Positions 28,270-37,776 of a stretch of 64,000 nt of DNA are shown here, piece by piece; position 1 is the stretch's first letter, and each line of letters begins with the position of its first letter. The stretch is taken from the NCBI RefSeq assembly GCF_001735805.1, contig NZ_CP017248.1, forward strand, positions 3,348,001 to 3,412,000, given 5' to 3'. A program made the translations under genes and the position numbers. The notes under the pieces were generated by a model that was given only the letters and a program-made list of their open reading frames with translations, was not told where the DNA came from and ran no database searches. This DNA is from Streptomyces fodineus. GTDB lineage: Bacteria; Actinomycetota; Actinomycetes; Streptomycetales; Streptomycetaceae.

Positions 28270-29363
28270 AGCTTCGGCGCAATCTCTTCGGTCCAGATCC
28301 GTTCCCGCTGCTCCTGCGACATGTGGCAGGCGGCCCAGTGCTGGCTGCCGACCTCGGTCAGATCCGGGCGGACCGTGCGGGTCAGGTTGTCCTTCGGGAC
28401 GTCGGCGTACGGGCAGCGCGGGTTGAAGGCGCAGCCGGACGGGATGTTGATCAGCGAGGGCGGGGAGCCCTTGACCGGGATCAGGCGCTCCTGCTGGTCG
28501 CGGTCCAGGCGCGGCATCGAGCCGAGCAGACCCCAGGTGTAGGGGTGGCGGGGCTCGTAGAACACCTTCTCGGCGGGGCCGCGCTCGACGCACCGGCCGC
28601 CGTACATCACCAGGATGTCGTCGGCCAGTTCGGCGACGACGCCCAGGTCGTGGGTGATGATGATGACCGCGGAGCCGAACTCCTTCTGCAGGTCACGGAT
28701 GAGGTCGAGGATCTGGGCCTGGACCGTCACGTCGAGCGCGGTGGTCGGCTCGTCCGCGATCAGCAGCTCGGGGTTGTTCACCAGCGACATGGCGATCATG
28801 GCGCGCTGGCGCATACCGCCGGAGAACTCGTGCGGGTAGTTGTCCACCCGCTTGTCCGGCTGCGGGATGCCCACGCGGTCGAGCATCTCGATCGCCCGCC
28901 TGCGGGCGGTCTTCTTGTCGACGTCGTGGTGGATCCGGTAGGCCTCCACGATCTGCGCGCCGATCGTGTAGTACGGGTGCAGCGCCGACAGCGGATCCTG
29001 GAAGATCATCGCCATGTCGCGGCCGCGCAGCTTGCGCACGTGGTCGGGTTCGGCGGACAGCAGCTCGGTGCCGTTCAGCCAGATCTCGCCGGAGATCTGC
29101 GCCTTGCGCTTGCCGTACTGGCCGGCGGTGTGCAGGCCCATGATGCCGAGCGAGGTCACGGACTTGCCGGAGCCCGACTCGCCCACGATGCCGAGGGTCT
29201 TGCCCTTCTCCAGCTGGAAGCTGAGCCCGTCGACGGACTTCACCAGGCCGTCGTCGGTCGGGAAGTGCACCTTCAGGTCGCGCACTTCCAGGAAGGCGCT
29301 CGGCTCGGGCGAGGCGCTCGTGGGCTCGCCCACGGCCGCTCCGGTCTTGCTGAGTTCGGTCAT
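28266..29363 (-). CDS. oppD: Oligopeptide ABC transporter ATP-binding protein OppD-like
   Basis: The 365-residue ATPase has Walker [11 protein letters not shown] (about 59), [15 protein letters not shown] (about 120), signature [16 protein letters not shown] (about 173), Walker [13 protein letters not shown] and [14 protein letters not shown]. The C-terminal cysteine motif is [14 protein letters not shown] (about 315). It energises peptide uptake together with OppF. The ATG at 29363 overlaps the oppB stop (ATGA), and its stop overlaps the oppF start, so the three genes are translationally coupled. Confidence 0.97.
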
Positions 29364-30358
29364 GTGAGCCTCACTCGGGGGTCGATCACGGCGTACAGGA
29401 TGTCCACCGCGAGGTTGGCGATGAGCACCGCGAGGGAGGTGATCAGGGTCACGCCCAGGATGATGGGCAGGTCCTGGTTCTTGATGGCGCTCAGCACGGC
29501 CTGGCCGAGGCCGGGGATGCTGAACGTGGTCTCGGTGAGGATCGCGCCGCCGATGAGGGCGCCGAGGTCCATGCCGAGCATGGTCAGGATCGGGGTCATC
29601 GTGGAGCGCATGGCGTGCTTGCCGATGACGACCTGTTCGGTCAGGCCCTTGGCGCGGGCGGTACGGATGTAGTCCTCGCCGAGGATCTCCAGCATGGTGG
29701 CCCGGGTGATACGGGCGTACATCGCCGCGTAGAGGAAGGCGAGGGTGATCCAGGGCAGGATCATGCTGCCGAGCCAGCCGGTGACGCTGTCGCTGATCGA
29801 GACGTAGTTGCCGTTGAACCACTTCAGTCCGAAGACGAAGATCGCCGAGGCGAGCAGGCCCGTGAAGTAGATCGGCAGGGACACACCGCTGAGGGCGACG
29901 ACCATCGCGCCGCGGTCCCAGATGCTGCCCCGCTTGAGGGCGGAGAGCACACCCGCGGCGACACCGAAGACCAGCCACAGCACGGCGGCGCCGAGCGCGA
30001 GACCCAGGGTCACCGGGAAGCGGTCGGTCAGCACCGGCCAGACGGCCTGCTCGCTGCGGAAGGAGTAGCCGAAGCACGGCGCGGCACAGTGGGTGACATC
30101 ACCGCCGGCCGCGTAGGTGCGGCCCACGAAGATGCCCTTGAAGAAGTGCCAGACCTGAAGGTAGATCGGGTCGCCCAGACCGAGCTTCTCGCGCACCGCC
30201 GCGACGGCGTGCGGGTCTGCCTGCTTGCCCACGAAACTCGTGGCGATGTCGACGCCCGCCCACTTGGGGACGAGGAAGAAGATGCTGAAGACCACCAGGA
30301 TGATGACCACCAGCATCACTACGGCGGCGAACAGCCGCCTGATGAGGTAAGCGAGCAC
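29360..30358 (-). CDS. oppB: Oligopeptide ABC transporter permease OppB-like
   Basis: This 332-residue inner-membrane permease begins LAYLIRRLFAAVVMLVVIILVVF, the standard OppB start. The six-helix core has the EAA loop around residues 215-245 (EDYIRTARAKGL), and the protein ends [15 protein letters not shown] loop at about 75-100 carries two cysteines (THCAAPCFG), unusual for the family but seen in actinobacterial copies. The start codon is GTG at 30358. A strong hairpin separates it from the binding-protein gene. Confidence 0.96.
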   Translation of the reverse strand: MLAYLIRRLFAAVVMLVVIILVVFSIFFLVPKWAGVDIATSFVGKQADPHAVAAVREKLGLGDPIYLQVWHFFKGIFVGRTYAAGGDVTHCAAPCFGYSFRSEQAVWPVLTDRFPVTLGLALGAAVLWLVFGVAAGVLSALKRGSIWDRGAMVVALSGVSLPIYFTGLLASAIFVFGLKWFNGNYVSISDSVTGWLGSMILPWITLAFLYAAMYARITRATMLEILGEDYIRTARAKGLTEQVVIGKHAMRSTMTPILTMLGMDLGALIGGAILTETTFSIPGLGQAVLSAIKNQDLPIILGVTLITSLAVLIANLAVDILYAVIDPRVRLT

Positions 30359-30376
30359 AGCTTACGGCCCGCCGCG

Positions 30377-30414
30377 GACCGCGGGCCCCGGAGGTCTTCC
30401 GGTGGCCCGCGGTC
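30377..30414 (-). terminator. Strong intra-operon hairpin between oppA and oppB
   Basis: GACCGCGGGCC (30377-30387) pairs perfectly with GGCCCGCGGTC (30404-30414), and the loop itself contains CCGGA/TCCGG. It lies 55 bases after the oppA stop. It is probably a partial terminator or an RNA-stabilising element that keeps binding-protein mRNA more abundant than permease mRNA, a common arrangement. Confidence 0.75.
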
Positions 30415-30468
30415 TCGCCGCGCCGGCCTTCACCTGCCTTTCGTGCCGTACGGCGGGTGTGCCGGGGT

Positions 30469-32256
30469 TTACTTCGTGGACTTCAGGCCGAGGTTGACGA
30501 AGTCGTAGTAACCGCTGTACGCGTTCGTCGTGTACACGTTGGCCAGACGCGAGGAGCGGATGTTGAGCAGCCGCTCGAAGGTGAAGGGCAGGTAGTACGC
30601 GCCCTCCATGACCTTGTGGTTGATCTCGGTGGAGAGCTGGGTCTTCTTCGTGTCGTCCAGCGTGGTGGTGTACTGGTCGAAGAGACCGTCGATCGTCTTG
30701 TCCTTGATCAGAGCGTAGTTGTTGTTACCGCTCTGCAGGATGTAGTGGCTGCTCCACAGCGGGATGCCGTAGCCCTGGACGGTCGGGAAGTCCGGACCCC
30801 AGCCCATGATGATGATGCCGAGCTTCTTCTTCTCGACGTTCGAGGGGGAGCCGATGATGCCCGGGCTCTGCGAGCCGTCGTACTGGTAGATGTCGGCGTT
30901 GATGCCGACCTTCTTCAGCGCGGCCTGCAGGGACTCGGCGGTGGCCACTTCCTGCGACTTGTTGTTGCGGACGGCGATGGTGGTGGAGAAGCCGTTCGGC
31001 TGACCGCAGGCCTTGAGCTCCTGCTTGGCCAGGTTGACGTTGCCGTTCTTGTTGGCACCGGAGATCTGGTACGGGTCGTACTTCTGGCCCTCGCCACCGG
31101 CCAGGGTCGGCGGAAGCATGTTGGTGCCGATGTCACCACCGGCGATCGGGCCACCGCGGGCGGTCTGCAGCGACACGTGGTCGGCGGCGTAGATCACGGC
31201 CTTGCGGCAGTGGAGGTTGTCGAACGGCTTGACGCTCTGCGGGAAGACCGCGTAGCGGATGAAGCCGGAGACCGGGTTGTCCAGGTTGTCCTTGTGCTGC
31301 TTCAGGGCGATCTGGCGGCCCTGCGGGCCCAGGCCGGTCTGGCTGGCGTCCACGTCGTAGTCGCCGTTGATCAGCTGCTGGTCGGAGTTCACCTGGTTGG
31401 TGGAGATGTCCAGAGTGATCTTGTCCGGGTAGGCCTTGCGGACCGGGTCCGAGGACGCCTTCCAGTTGGCGTTGCGGACCAGGACCAGGTTCTTGCCCGG
31501 GCTGTACGACTGGAACTTGTACGGGCCCGAGGAGAACGGGTGCAGGCCGTACTTGGACTTGGTGTCCATGTCCTGGCGGACCGGGGAGGCCGTGACCATC
31601 GCCAGCACCTGCAGGAAGTCCGAGTTGGGCGCCGGCAGGTGGAAGACGACCGTCTTCGCGTCCGGCGTCGAGATCGCCTGCAGGCCCAGGTGGTCCTTCG
31701 CGCTGTCCTTGTACGGACCCTTGTAGGTGTTCTTCGGGTCCAGCATCTGCTGGAGGTAGATCGGACCGCCGGACAGGACGTCCTGCGCCCAGACGCGCTC
31801 GATGCCGTACTTGATGTCCTGGGAGGTGATCGGCTTGCCGTCCTCCCAGGTGGCGCCGTCGCGCAGCGTGAAGGTGTAGGTCTTGCCGCCGTCCGAGACC
31901 TTGCCCATGTCGGTGGCCAGGTCCGGGGTGAGCGTGGCGCCCTCGGCCCCGGGCGCGGTCTTGTACGTGACCAGCTGACGGCTGTAGTAGCGCGAGAAGT
32001 CCCACATGAACCCGTAGTAGCCGCGCGTGGTGTCCCACGAGTCGGCGTCCTGCGTGCTCACGAACTTCAGCGTGCCGCCCTTCTTGACCTGGTCGGCCTG
32101 GGCGACCTTGTTGACGGCCGCGTTGAAGCCGGCCGCGCCGTTCGAGCCGCCACCGCTGTTGCCACCGCCGCACGCCGCCGTGGTCAGCAGGCCGGCGACC
32201 ACTGCGGCAGCGGCGAGGGCCTGCTTGCGCCGCCCTGAGGTGCGTTGGGTAGTCAC
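30469..32256 (-). CDS. oppA: Oligopeptide-binding lipoprotein OppA-like
   Basis: This 595-residue SBP_bac_5 substrate-binding protein is anchored by a lipoprotein signal (KQALAAAAVVAGLLTTAAC, Cys about residue 29). Family landmarks include GGTLKFVSTQDADSWDTT, YTFTLRDGATWEDGKPITSQDIKYG (about 145) and GPYKFQSYSPGKNLVLVRN (about 240). It captures peptides outside the cell for the OppBC permease. The GTG at 32256 is preceded by GGAGG. The order permease-binding protein-permease-ATPase-ATPase resembles the bldK locus, so a role in peptide signalling or nutrition is possible but not shown. Confidence 0.95.
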   Translation of the reverse strand: MTTQRTSGRRKQALAAAAVVAGLLTTAACGGGNSGGGSNGAAGFNAAVNKVAQADQVKKGGTLKFVSTQDADSWDTTRGYYGFMWDFSRYYSRQLVTYKTAPGAEGATLTPDLATDMGKVSDGGKTYTFTLRDGATWEDGKPITSQDIKYGIERVWAQDVLSGGPIYLQQMLDPKNTYKGPYKDSAKDHLGLQAISTPDAKTVVFHLPAPNSDFLQVLAMVTASPVRQDMDTKSKYGLHPFSSGPYKFQSYSPGKNLVLVRNANWKASSDPVRKAYPDKITLDISTNQVNSDQQLINGDYDVDASQTGLGPQGRQIALKQHKDNLDNPVSGFIRYAVFPQSVKPFDNLHCRKAVIYAADHVSLQTARGGPIAGGDIGTNMLPPTLAGGEGQKYDPYQISGANKNGNVNLAKQELKACGQPNGFSTTIAVRNNKSQEVATAESLQAALKKVGINADIYQYDGSQSPGIIGSPSNVEKKKLGIIIMGWGPDFPTVQGYGIPLWSSHYILQSGNNNYALIKDKTIDGLFDQYTTTLDDTKKTQLSTEINHKVMEGAYYLPFTFERLLNIRSSRLANVYTTNAYSGYYDFVNLGLKSTK

Positions 32257-32332
32257 GATCTCGGATCCTCCGGTTGTGATGAGAGACCCCGTGGGAGAGC
32301 TCACGGGACGCTTGGGGTACGGCACTTCGGCC

Positions 32333-33340
32333 TCAGCGGGACGCCTTCGGGTCGAGCGCGTCCCGCACGCCGTCGCCGAAGAGGTTGAAGGCAAGAACCG
32401 TGATGAAGATCGCCACGCCGGGGACCACCATGTACATGGGGTCCGAGTCGTAGTAGTCGATCGCGCTCGAGAGCATCTGCCCCCAGGAGGAGGTGGGCGG
32501 CTTGACGCCCACGCCCAGGAAGCTGAGTGCCGCCTCGGTCAGGATGTTCGTGGGGATCATCATCGTCGTGTACACGATGATGGGCGCGACGAGGTTGGGC
32601 AGCAGCTCCTTGAAGAGGATGTAGAGCTGCCCGGCGCCGAGCGAGCGGGCCGCCTCGACGTACTCGCGTTCGCGCAGGCTGAGCGTCTGACCACGCACCA
32701 CGCGGCCGATGTACGGCCAGCCGAAGAAGCCGATGACCAGGATCATCACGAAGACGCGCACGCCCGTGCCGGTGAGTCCCAGCATCTGGTTGGGCATGAC
32801 GGAGACCAGCGCGATGATGAACAGCAGCTGCGGGAAGGCGAGAAGGCCGTCCATGACCCGGCTGATGACCGAGTCCACCCAGCCACCGAAGAAGCCCGCC
32901 AGGATACCGAGGATGGTACCCAGGATGACGGCGACCACGGCGGACAGGAAGCCGACGAGCAGCGAGATCCGGGCACCGTAGAGGATGCGGGCGAAGATGT
33001 CGCGGCCGTTGACCGGTTCGACACCGAGCAGGTGATCGCCGCTGATGCCGCCCATGGAGCCCTTGGGCGTGCTGAACAGCGGATCGATCAGGTCCTGGTG
33101 GTAAAGGTCCGGGTCCTGCCCGACGAGGTTCGTGATCACCGGCGCGAGCAGCGCGATCACCACGAGGAGGAGTACGACCAGGCCGCCCGTGAGCGCGAGT
33201 TTGTCCCGCTTGAGCCGTTCCCAGGCGATCCGCCCCAGGGACCGGCCCTGAACGGCCTTCGCGTCGCCCGCCGCGACCGCCGCTTCCTCGGCCGCACCCG
33301 GGGCCGTTTCCGCGGTCGGCTCGTGCAATGGTGCCGTCAT
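32333..33340 (-). CDS. oppC: Oligopeptide ABC transporter permease OppC-like
   Basis: This 335-residue permease has a cytoplasmic N-terminus rich in Ala and Glu, then RIAWERLKRDKLALTGGLVVLLLVVIALL (OppC_N, about 40-70). The extracytoplasmic segment has HLLGVEPVNGRDIFARILYGARISL, the core membrane domain follows, and the EAA loop is YVEAARSLGAGQLYILFKELLPN (about 235). It is the first gene of the operon. A small CCCGTG/CACGGG hairpin (32288-32307) lies between it and oppA. A GAGAGGGG sequence precedes the ATG at 33340. Confidence 0.95.
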   Translation of the reverse strand: MTAPLHEPTAETAPGAAEEAAVAAGDAKAVQGRSLGRIAWERLKRDKLALTGGLVVLLLVVIALLAPVITNLVGQDPDLYHQDLIDPLFSTPKGSMGGISGDHLLGVEPVNGRDIFARILYGARISLLVGFLSAVVAVILGTILGILAGFFGGWVDSVISRVMDGLLAFPQLLFIIALVSVMPNQMLGLTGTGVRVFVMILVIGFFGWPYIGRVVRGQTLSLREREYVEAARSLGAGQLYILFKELLPNLVAPIIVYTTMMIPTNILTEAALSFLGVGVKPPTSSWGQMLSSAIDYYDSDPMYMVVPGVAIFITVLAFNLFGDGVRDALDPKASR

Positions 33341-33610
33341 TAGGCTGGGACCCCTCTCAACCGGCGGTAGCCGGCCCGCACTTGCCGCTGGTAGCGGCAT
33401 CAAACAGTCCGTCGTACAAAGGGGCGAACCCCTTGAAGGGGGAGTCTTCAACGCTGGCGCGATCAGCCGCCAGCCTTGACGGAGAATGGATGCGCAACCG
33501 TGATGCAAGCTGGCGTTTCCTGTTATGCGGACAGGGCGTTACGGCGAACGGACATCACAAACTGGGGCATACCACCACAGAGAACGGGTCGCGCGGCCCG
33601 TAAGCGCAGG
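33341..33610. other. Intergenic region upstream of the opp operon
   Basis: This 270-base gap separates the opp operon from the first sseB gene and should carry the opp promoter and leader. It contains a perfect CCCCTT-G-AAGGGG hairpin at 33429-33441 in the leader. I see no convincing -10/-35 pair and no gene. Confidence 0.6.
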
Positions 33611-34429
33611 TCAGTAGCTGCCGTGGACCGGCGGATATCCGTAGCCGGCGGCAGGGGCTTGTGACGGCGGAGATGCCTGGAGCTGGGGCTGCGGCGGGGC
33701 CGCGTGGGCCTCGCGGTCGTAGAAGGGGCGGGCGTTGGCCCGCAGCCACATGACCACCGGGTCGTAGTCGTCGGTCATCGCGACCGTCGACACCGGCAGG
33801 CCCTCCGGGACCGCGCCGAGGGAACCCTGCATCATCGCGCGCACCGAGTCGACCGCGGCCGGCGAGGTGTCGTACACGTCCAGGCCGATGGCGAGGTACG
33901 GCGCGCCGAGCGCGGGCTGCACCCAGACGCGGCGCAGGGAGCGCAGGGCCGGGGTGCGGTGGGCGTTCTGCGCGAGCAGGGCGTAGAACTGCGGGATCTC
34001 GACGCCGGGTTCGGTCAGCCGGAGGGGCCCGGCGGGCTGCCGGTCCAGGCCCGTGGCGATACGGCGCAGGTCCAGCCAGGGGATGCCGACGCCGCCGCCC
34101 GGGGAGTGCGGGTTGAGCCAGAGGCCGTAATGGTCGGGATAGAGGGTGCGCGCGACGTCGAGTCCGTCGACGACCTCGTACGACCGCATCCAGCCGCTGG
34201 CCGAGAGTTCCTGGGCGGAGGTGACGCACGGGGCGTACTGGAAGCCGTCGACCTCCATGTTCCCGTACTGGGCGTCCGGGGAGCCGGCCTGGCCGTGCCA
34301 CAGGAGCATCCAGATCTGGCCGGCGGACGGGGTGGCGAGGGCGCGCAGCAGGGCCTCGTAGGCGTCGTAGCGGCCGGGGGTGACCTGGCGCAGCATGTGC
34401 TCGACGCTGCCGGTGTGGCTCGCGCTCAC
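33611..34429 (-). CDS. SseB-domain protein, first copy
   Basis: The 272-residue protein resembles the enhanced-serine-sensitivity SseB family. The N-terminal half has a variable region with YEALLRALATPSAGQIWMLLWHG. The C-terminal SseB_C-like part is VQPALGAPYLAIGLDVYD, ending VVMWLRANARPFYDREA, and is followed by a Pro/Gln/Ala-rich tail. The closely related second copy lies just upstream, suggesting an old tandem duplication. The molecular function is unknown; the E. coli namesake alters serine tolerance when overproduced. The start is GTG 34429, with a weak ribosome site. Confidence 0.8.
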   Translation of the reverse strand: MSASHTGSVEHMLRQVTPGRYDAYEALLRALATPSAGQIWMLLWHGQAGSPDAQYGNMEVDGFQYAPCVTSAQELSASGWMRSYEVVDGLDVARTLYPDHYGLWLNPHSPGGGVGIPWLDLRRIATGLDRQPAGPLRLTEPGVEIPQFYALLAQNAHRTPALRSLRRVWVQPALGAPYLAIGLDVYDTSPAAVDSVRAMMQGSLGAVPEGLPVSTVAMTDDYDPVVMWLRANARPFYDREAHAAPPQPQLQASPPSQAPAAGYGYPPVHGSY

Positions 34430-34505
34430 CTGTCGTGCCCTTCTTCTCCGTGCCCCGTTTGGAGACAGCTTAAGCGCCTGGCAGCTCGGGGCCCTGGGCG
34501 CGTGC

Positions 34506-34553
34506 GCGGGTGCGGGTTGCGTGTGGCCGGTCGCGCGGTTTCCCGCGCCCCTC
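34506..34553. repeat. Streptomyces-type interspersed intergenic repeat
   Basis: The segment GCGGGTGCGGGTTGCGTGTG followed by GGTCGCGCGGTTTCCCGCGCCCC resembles, from memory, a short repeat scattered between genes in many Streptomyces genomes. It forms a GCGCGG/CCGCGC hairpin at 34533-34548. It lies between the two sseB copies and may act as a terminator. Confidence 0.6.
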
Positions 34554-34592
34554 GGGTCGGCTGCCCCTGCTCGGCTTCCAGTGGGCCTGCTT

Positions 34593-35384
34593 CTAGTGAC
34601 CGTACTGATAGAAGGGCCGGACGCTTGACTTCAGCCATTCGGCCACCGGGTCGTCCGTCACGTCCAGGAGGACCAGGTTGACCGGCCACTTGACCGGGAC
34701 TTTGCCGAGGGCCCGGCCCAGGGCCTGCATGGGGAGCGTGCGCAGGTCGCCCTCCCACTGGGAGAGTTCCACGCCCACGAACATGACCGGGTCGTCGGTC
34801 TCTATCGCGGCCAGGCAGCGGCGGGCGGTGAGGACCACGCCGGTCTCGGCGAACTCGGCGGACGCGGTGGAGAGGAAGTCGACCGGGTCGTCCTGCCAGT
34901 CGGGCTCGAAGAGGCGGACCCGGCCGCCGGTGGCGGGGCCGTCGAGCGGGGTACGGCCGGCCCGGCACAGCTCGGCCACCGCCGCGGGCGGCAGCGGGAT
35001 GCCGACCAGGGCGTCGGGGTTGACGGCGATGCCGATCTGCGGGGGCAGGCCGCGGGCGAACTCCACGGCGGGGGCGATGGTGTACGCCATGTGGGAGCCG
35101 GCCGCCTGGTGCAGCTGCTCCTCGGAGCTGAACACGGGGACGTACGCCTGGCCGTCGATGTCCAGCGTGGGCAGGTCGAGCGGGCCGCTGTCCGGGCCGC
35201 CGCCGCGCGGCAGCGGGATCCAGAGCAGGCTGCGGCCCAGCACCTCGATGATCCGGCCGGCCGCGGCGGGTATGCCGAGGGAGGCCGAGAGCACCTCCTC
35301 CAGCTCGTTGCCGGGCCAGCCGCCGTGCGGCTGGGGGTGCGCCTGTGCCGGGAAGTCCGCGGGAATGTCCGCCGGGAAGTCCAT
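34593..35384 (-). CDS. SseB-domain protein, second copy
   Basis: This 263-residue SseB family protein starts with a short Pro/Gln-rich segment. An SseB N domain follows (NELEEVLSASLG, RSLLWIPLPRGGG, YVPVFSSEEQLHQAAG, about residues 25-105). The SseB_C domain has DFLSTASAEFAETGVVLTARRCLAAIE and ends DDPVAEWLKSSVRPFYQYG. The C-terminal ending is shared with its neighbour. The pair lies beside the glycine/serine catabolic operon, in keeping with the serine link of the family name, but no mechanism is known. Confidence 0.88.
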   Translation of the reverse strand: MDFPADIPADFPAQAHPQPHGGWPGNELEEVLSASLGIPAAAGRIIEVLGRSLLWIPLPRGGGPDSGPLDLPTLDIDGQAYVPVFSSEEQLHQAAGSHMAYTIAPAVEFARGLPPQIGIAVNPDALVGIPLPPAAVAELCRAGRTPLDGPATGGRVRLFEPDWQDDPVDFLSTASAEFAETGVVLTARRCLAAIETDDPVMFVGVELSQWEGDLRTLPMQALGRALGKVPVKWPVNLVLLDVTDDPVAEWLKSSVRPFYQYGH

Positions 35385-35477
35385 CTGCCTACCGCCTGCT
35401 GGGAACCACTGCTGTGACCATGAAGGCTAGCGGGTGGCTGTGACAAGACCTCACCGTTGAACACCCGTTCGGAGAAT

Positions 35478-36122
35478 TCACTCCGTGAACTCGATCCGGT
35501 GCAGGGCGTCCGCCGCCGGGCGGTCCAGCAGGACCGCCGAGCCACAGCCCGCGGGAAGCTCGCCGCGCTCGACCTCGGCGAGCAGCCGGGCGGTCGTACG
35601 CCGGTGGCGGCGAAAGGCGTAGGAGGAGACGGCCCGGCCGCGTCGGTGCTGGCCCTCGCGGGCGGTGCCGGGGGTGACGTCGAGCAGCAGGAGGTGGAGG
35701 GTGCCGCCGCGGCGGCGTGCCTCGCGGGCGAGCCAGGCGCGCACCCAGGGCTGGGTGCCGCAGTCGTGCACGACGGCGCCCTCGCCGGTGCGCAGGGCGC
35801 GGCGCAGGCCGGAGTAGTGGGCGAGGCGGACCAGCGGCCGGTAGAGGGCGTAGGGCAGGAGACGGGGGGCGCGGGCGTCGAAGCGGTCCCGGGTGTCCTG
35901 GGAGTCGATGCGGCGGCCCGGGACCGCGCGACGCATCAGGGTGGACTTGCCGCTGCCGGGCAGGCCGGTGATCACGACCAGGTCGCGGGGGCCGAAGACC
36001 AGGGCGCGCGGGCTGCGGCCGGCGCGGGCGCGCAGGTCGCGGACGACCGGGACCGGGGCGCGGCGCTGCCTCGGCACCGCGACGCCGGTGGTGACGGTGG
36101 CGTACACCGGGGTCCTGTTCAC
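35478..36122 (-). CDS. P-loop ATPase/kinase-like protein (AAA_33)
   Basis: This 214-residue protein has a clear Walker A at about residue 52 (VITGLPGSGKSTLMRRA) and a kinase-like layout with DSQDTRDRF after it. The segment GEGAVVHDCGTQPWVRAWL is typical of AAA_33 small-molecule or nucleic-acid kinases. The substrate is unknown. The start is at 36122 (MNRTPVYATV). It is divergent from the glycine riboswitch and gcv operon. Confidence 0.85.
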   Translation of the reverse strand: MNRTPVYATVTTGVAVPRQRRAPVPVVRDLRARAGRSPRALVFGPRDLVVITGLPGSGKSTLMRRAVPGRRIDSQDTRDRFDARAPRLLPYALYRPLVRLAHYSGLRRALRTGEGAVVHDCGTQPWVRAWLAREARRRGGTLHLLLLDVTPGTAREGQHRRGRAVSSYAFRRHRRTTARLLAEVERGELPAGCGSAVLLDRPAADALHRIEFTE

Positions 36123-36228
36123 CGTGATCGTCCTCCCCTGTCGGCCCGGTAATCTTCATTCCCGCCGTGCGTAAAGAGAAGGTAATGGACGATGTCGGTG
36201 GCGGGGTCCGGGTCCTGCCACAGGTCGG

Positions 36229-36257
36229 TTACAAAAGCCCCCTCGCCGTGCAATGAT
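36229..36257 (+). promoter_or_regulatory. Possible promoter of the glycine riboswitch-gcv operon
   Basis: TTACAA (36229-36234) and AATGAT (36252-36257) are 17 bases apart, with transcription expected about 30 bases before the first aptamer. Both boxes are moderate matches. Confidence 0.45.
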
Positions 36258-36289
36258 GTGGCCGCCAACTGCATACCGGCCGCTTGAAT

Positions 36290-36495
36290 CCGCGCGGGAG
36301 AGTCTCCAGCAGCCTTCGCTGGGGCGCCGAAGGAGCAAGTCCCTCCCTTGAATCTCTCAGGCCCCGTTACCGCGCGGGCGAGGCACATCTGAAAAGCGGG
36401 CCGCTGTGTCAGTGGCTCCACCCAAGGTGCAAACCGCGATCGTCCCTGTGGCGGTCCCGGCGAACCTCTCAGGTTCCGATGACAGATGGGGAGGA
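36290..36495 (+). promoter_or_regulatory. Tandem glycine riboswitch
   Basis: Aptamer 1 (about 36290-36390) has GCGGGAGAGTC, GGCGCCGAAGGAGCAA and AATCTCTCAGGCCCCGTTACCGCGCGG. The characteristic linker ACATCTGAAAAGC precedes a more diverged second aptamer (about 36395-36495) with CCGGCGAACCTCTCAGG and GATGACAGATGGGGAGG. It lies directly upstream of gcvT, so glycine binding should switch on glycine cleavage genes, as in other bacteria. Confidence 0.92.
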
Positions 36496-36539
36496 ACGTT
36501 CCTCGCCCCATCCCTGTTGCCCTGGGAGACGACCGACCG

Positions 36540-37667
36540 ATGAGCAGTACCGAACCCACCGAGCTGCGCCACACCGCGCTGGATGCCGTGCATCGCTCGC
36601 TCGGTGCGACGATGACCGACTTCGCCGGCTGGGACATGCCCCTGCGCTACGGCTCCGAGCGCGACGAGCACCTCGCCGTACGGACGAAGGCGGGCCTCTT
36701 CGACCTCTCCCACATGGGCGAGATCACCGTCACCGGCGCCGGGGCGGCCGACCTCCTCGACTACGCCCTGGTCGGCAACATCGCCTCCGTCGGCGTGGGC
36801 CGCGCCCGCTACACCATGATCTGCCAGGCCGACGGCGGCATCCTGGACGACCTGATCGTCTACCGGCTCGCCGAGACCGAGTACATGGTGGTCGCCAACG
36901 CCTCCAACGCCCAGGTCGTGCTGGACGCCCTCGTCGAGCGCTCCGCCGGCTTCGACGCCGAGGTGCGCGACGACCGGGACGCCTACGCGCTGATCGCCGT
37001 CCAGGGCCCCGAGTCCCCCGGCATCCTGAAGTCCCTCACCGACGCCGACCTCGACGGCCTGAAGTACTACGCCGGGCTGCCCGGCACGGTCGCCGGCGTC
37101 CCGGCCCTCATCGCCCGCACCGGGTACACCGGCGAGGACGGCTTCGAGCTGTTCGTGAAGCCGGAGCACGCGGTCGAGCTGTGGCAGGCGCTGGCCAAGG
37201 CCGGCGAGGGCGTCGGTCTGGTCCCGTGCGGCCTGTCCTGCCGGGACACGCTGCGCCTGGAGGCGGGCATGCCGCTGTACGGGCACGAGCTGACCACCGC
37301 CCTCACCCCCTTCGACGCCGGGCTCGGCCGGGTGGTGAAGTTCGAGAAGGAGGGCGACTTCGTCGGGCGCGAGGCGCTCCAGGAGGCCGCCGCCAAGGCC
37401 CGGCAGAACCCGCCGCGGGTCCTCGTCGGCCTGATCGCCGAAGGCCGCCGCGTCCCGCGCGCCGGGTACGCCGTGGTCGCGGGCGGCCAGGTGATCGGCG
37501 AGGTCACCTCCGGCGCCCCCTCCCCCACCCTCGGCAAGCCGATCGCCATGGCCTACGTCGACGCCGCGCACGCGGCGCCGGGCACCGAGGGCGTCGGTGT
37601 GGACATCCGAGGCACCCACGAGCCGTACGAGGTCGTGGCGCTGCCGTTCTACAAGCGCCAGAAGTAG
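36540..37667 (+). CDS. gcvT: Glycine cleavage system T protein (aminomethyltransferase)
   Basis: GcvT transfers the methylene group from the aminomethyl-lipoyl H protein to tetrahydrofolate and releases ammonia. The 375 residues begin [31 protein letters not shown] and show [14 protein letters not shown] (about 60) and [14 protein letters not shown] (about 198). The C-terminal barrel ends [14 protein letters not shown]. It is the first gene after the glycine riboswitch. The P protein gene (gcvP) and L protein are not in this window, so they are encoded elsewhere. Confidence 0.97.
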   Translation: MSSTEPTELRHTALDAVHRSLGATMTDFAGWDMPLRYGSERDEHLAVRTKAGLFDLSHMGEITVTGAGAADLLDYALVGNIASVGVGRARYTMICQADGGILDDLIVYRLAETEYMVVANASNAQVVLDALVERSAGFDAEVRDDRDAYALIAVQGPESPGILKSLTDADLDGLKYYAGLPGTVAGVPALIARTGYTGEDGFELFVKPEHAVELWQALAKAGEGVGLVPCGLSCRDTLRLEAGMPLYGHELTTALTPFDAGLGRVVKFEKEGDFVGREALQEAAAKARQNPPRVLVGLIAEGRRVPRAGYAVVAGGQVIGEVTSGAPSPTLGKPIAMAYVDAAHAAPGTEGVGVDIRGTHEPYEVVALPFYKRQK

Positions 37668-37776
37668 ACACTGGGCGCGGCCACTGTGTGACCCCGCGCA
37701 CGTTTCCGCTGCTCGCCAGCGGCTTCAGCAGTCCCCCCTTCATCAGCACTCCCGCGCGTACAGGAGAATTCAGGCC

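Noticed and set aside
36280..36540. A possible leader peptide upstream of gcvT
   Set aside because: The sequence is fully accounted for by the glycine riboswitch, and the plus-strand frame has no codon bias.
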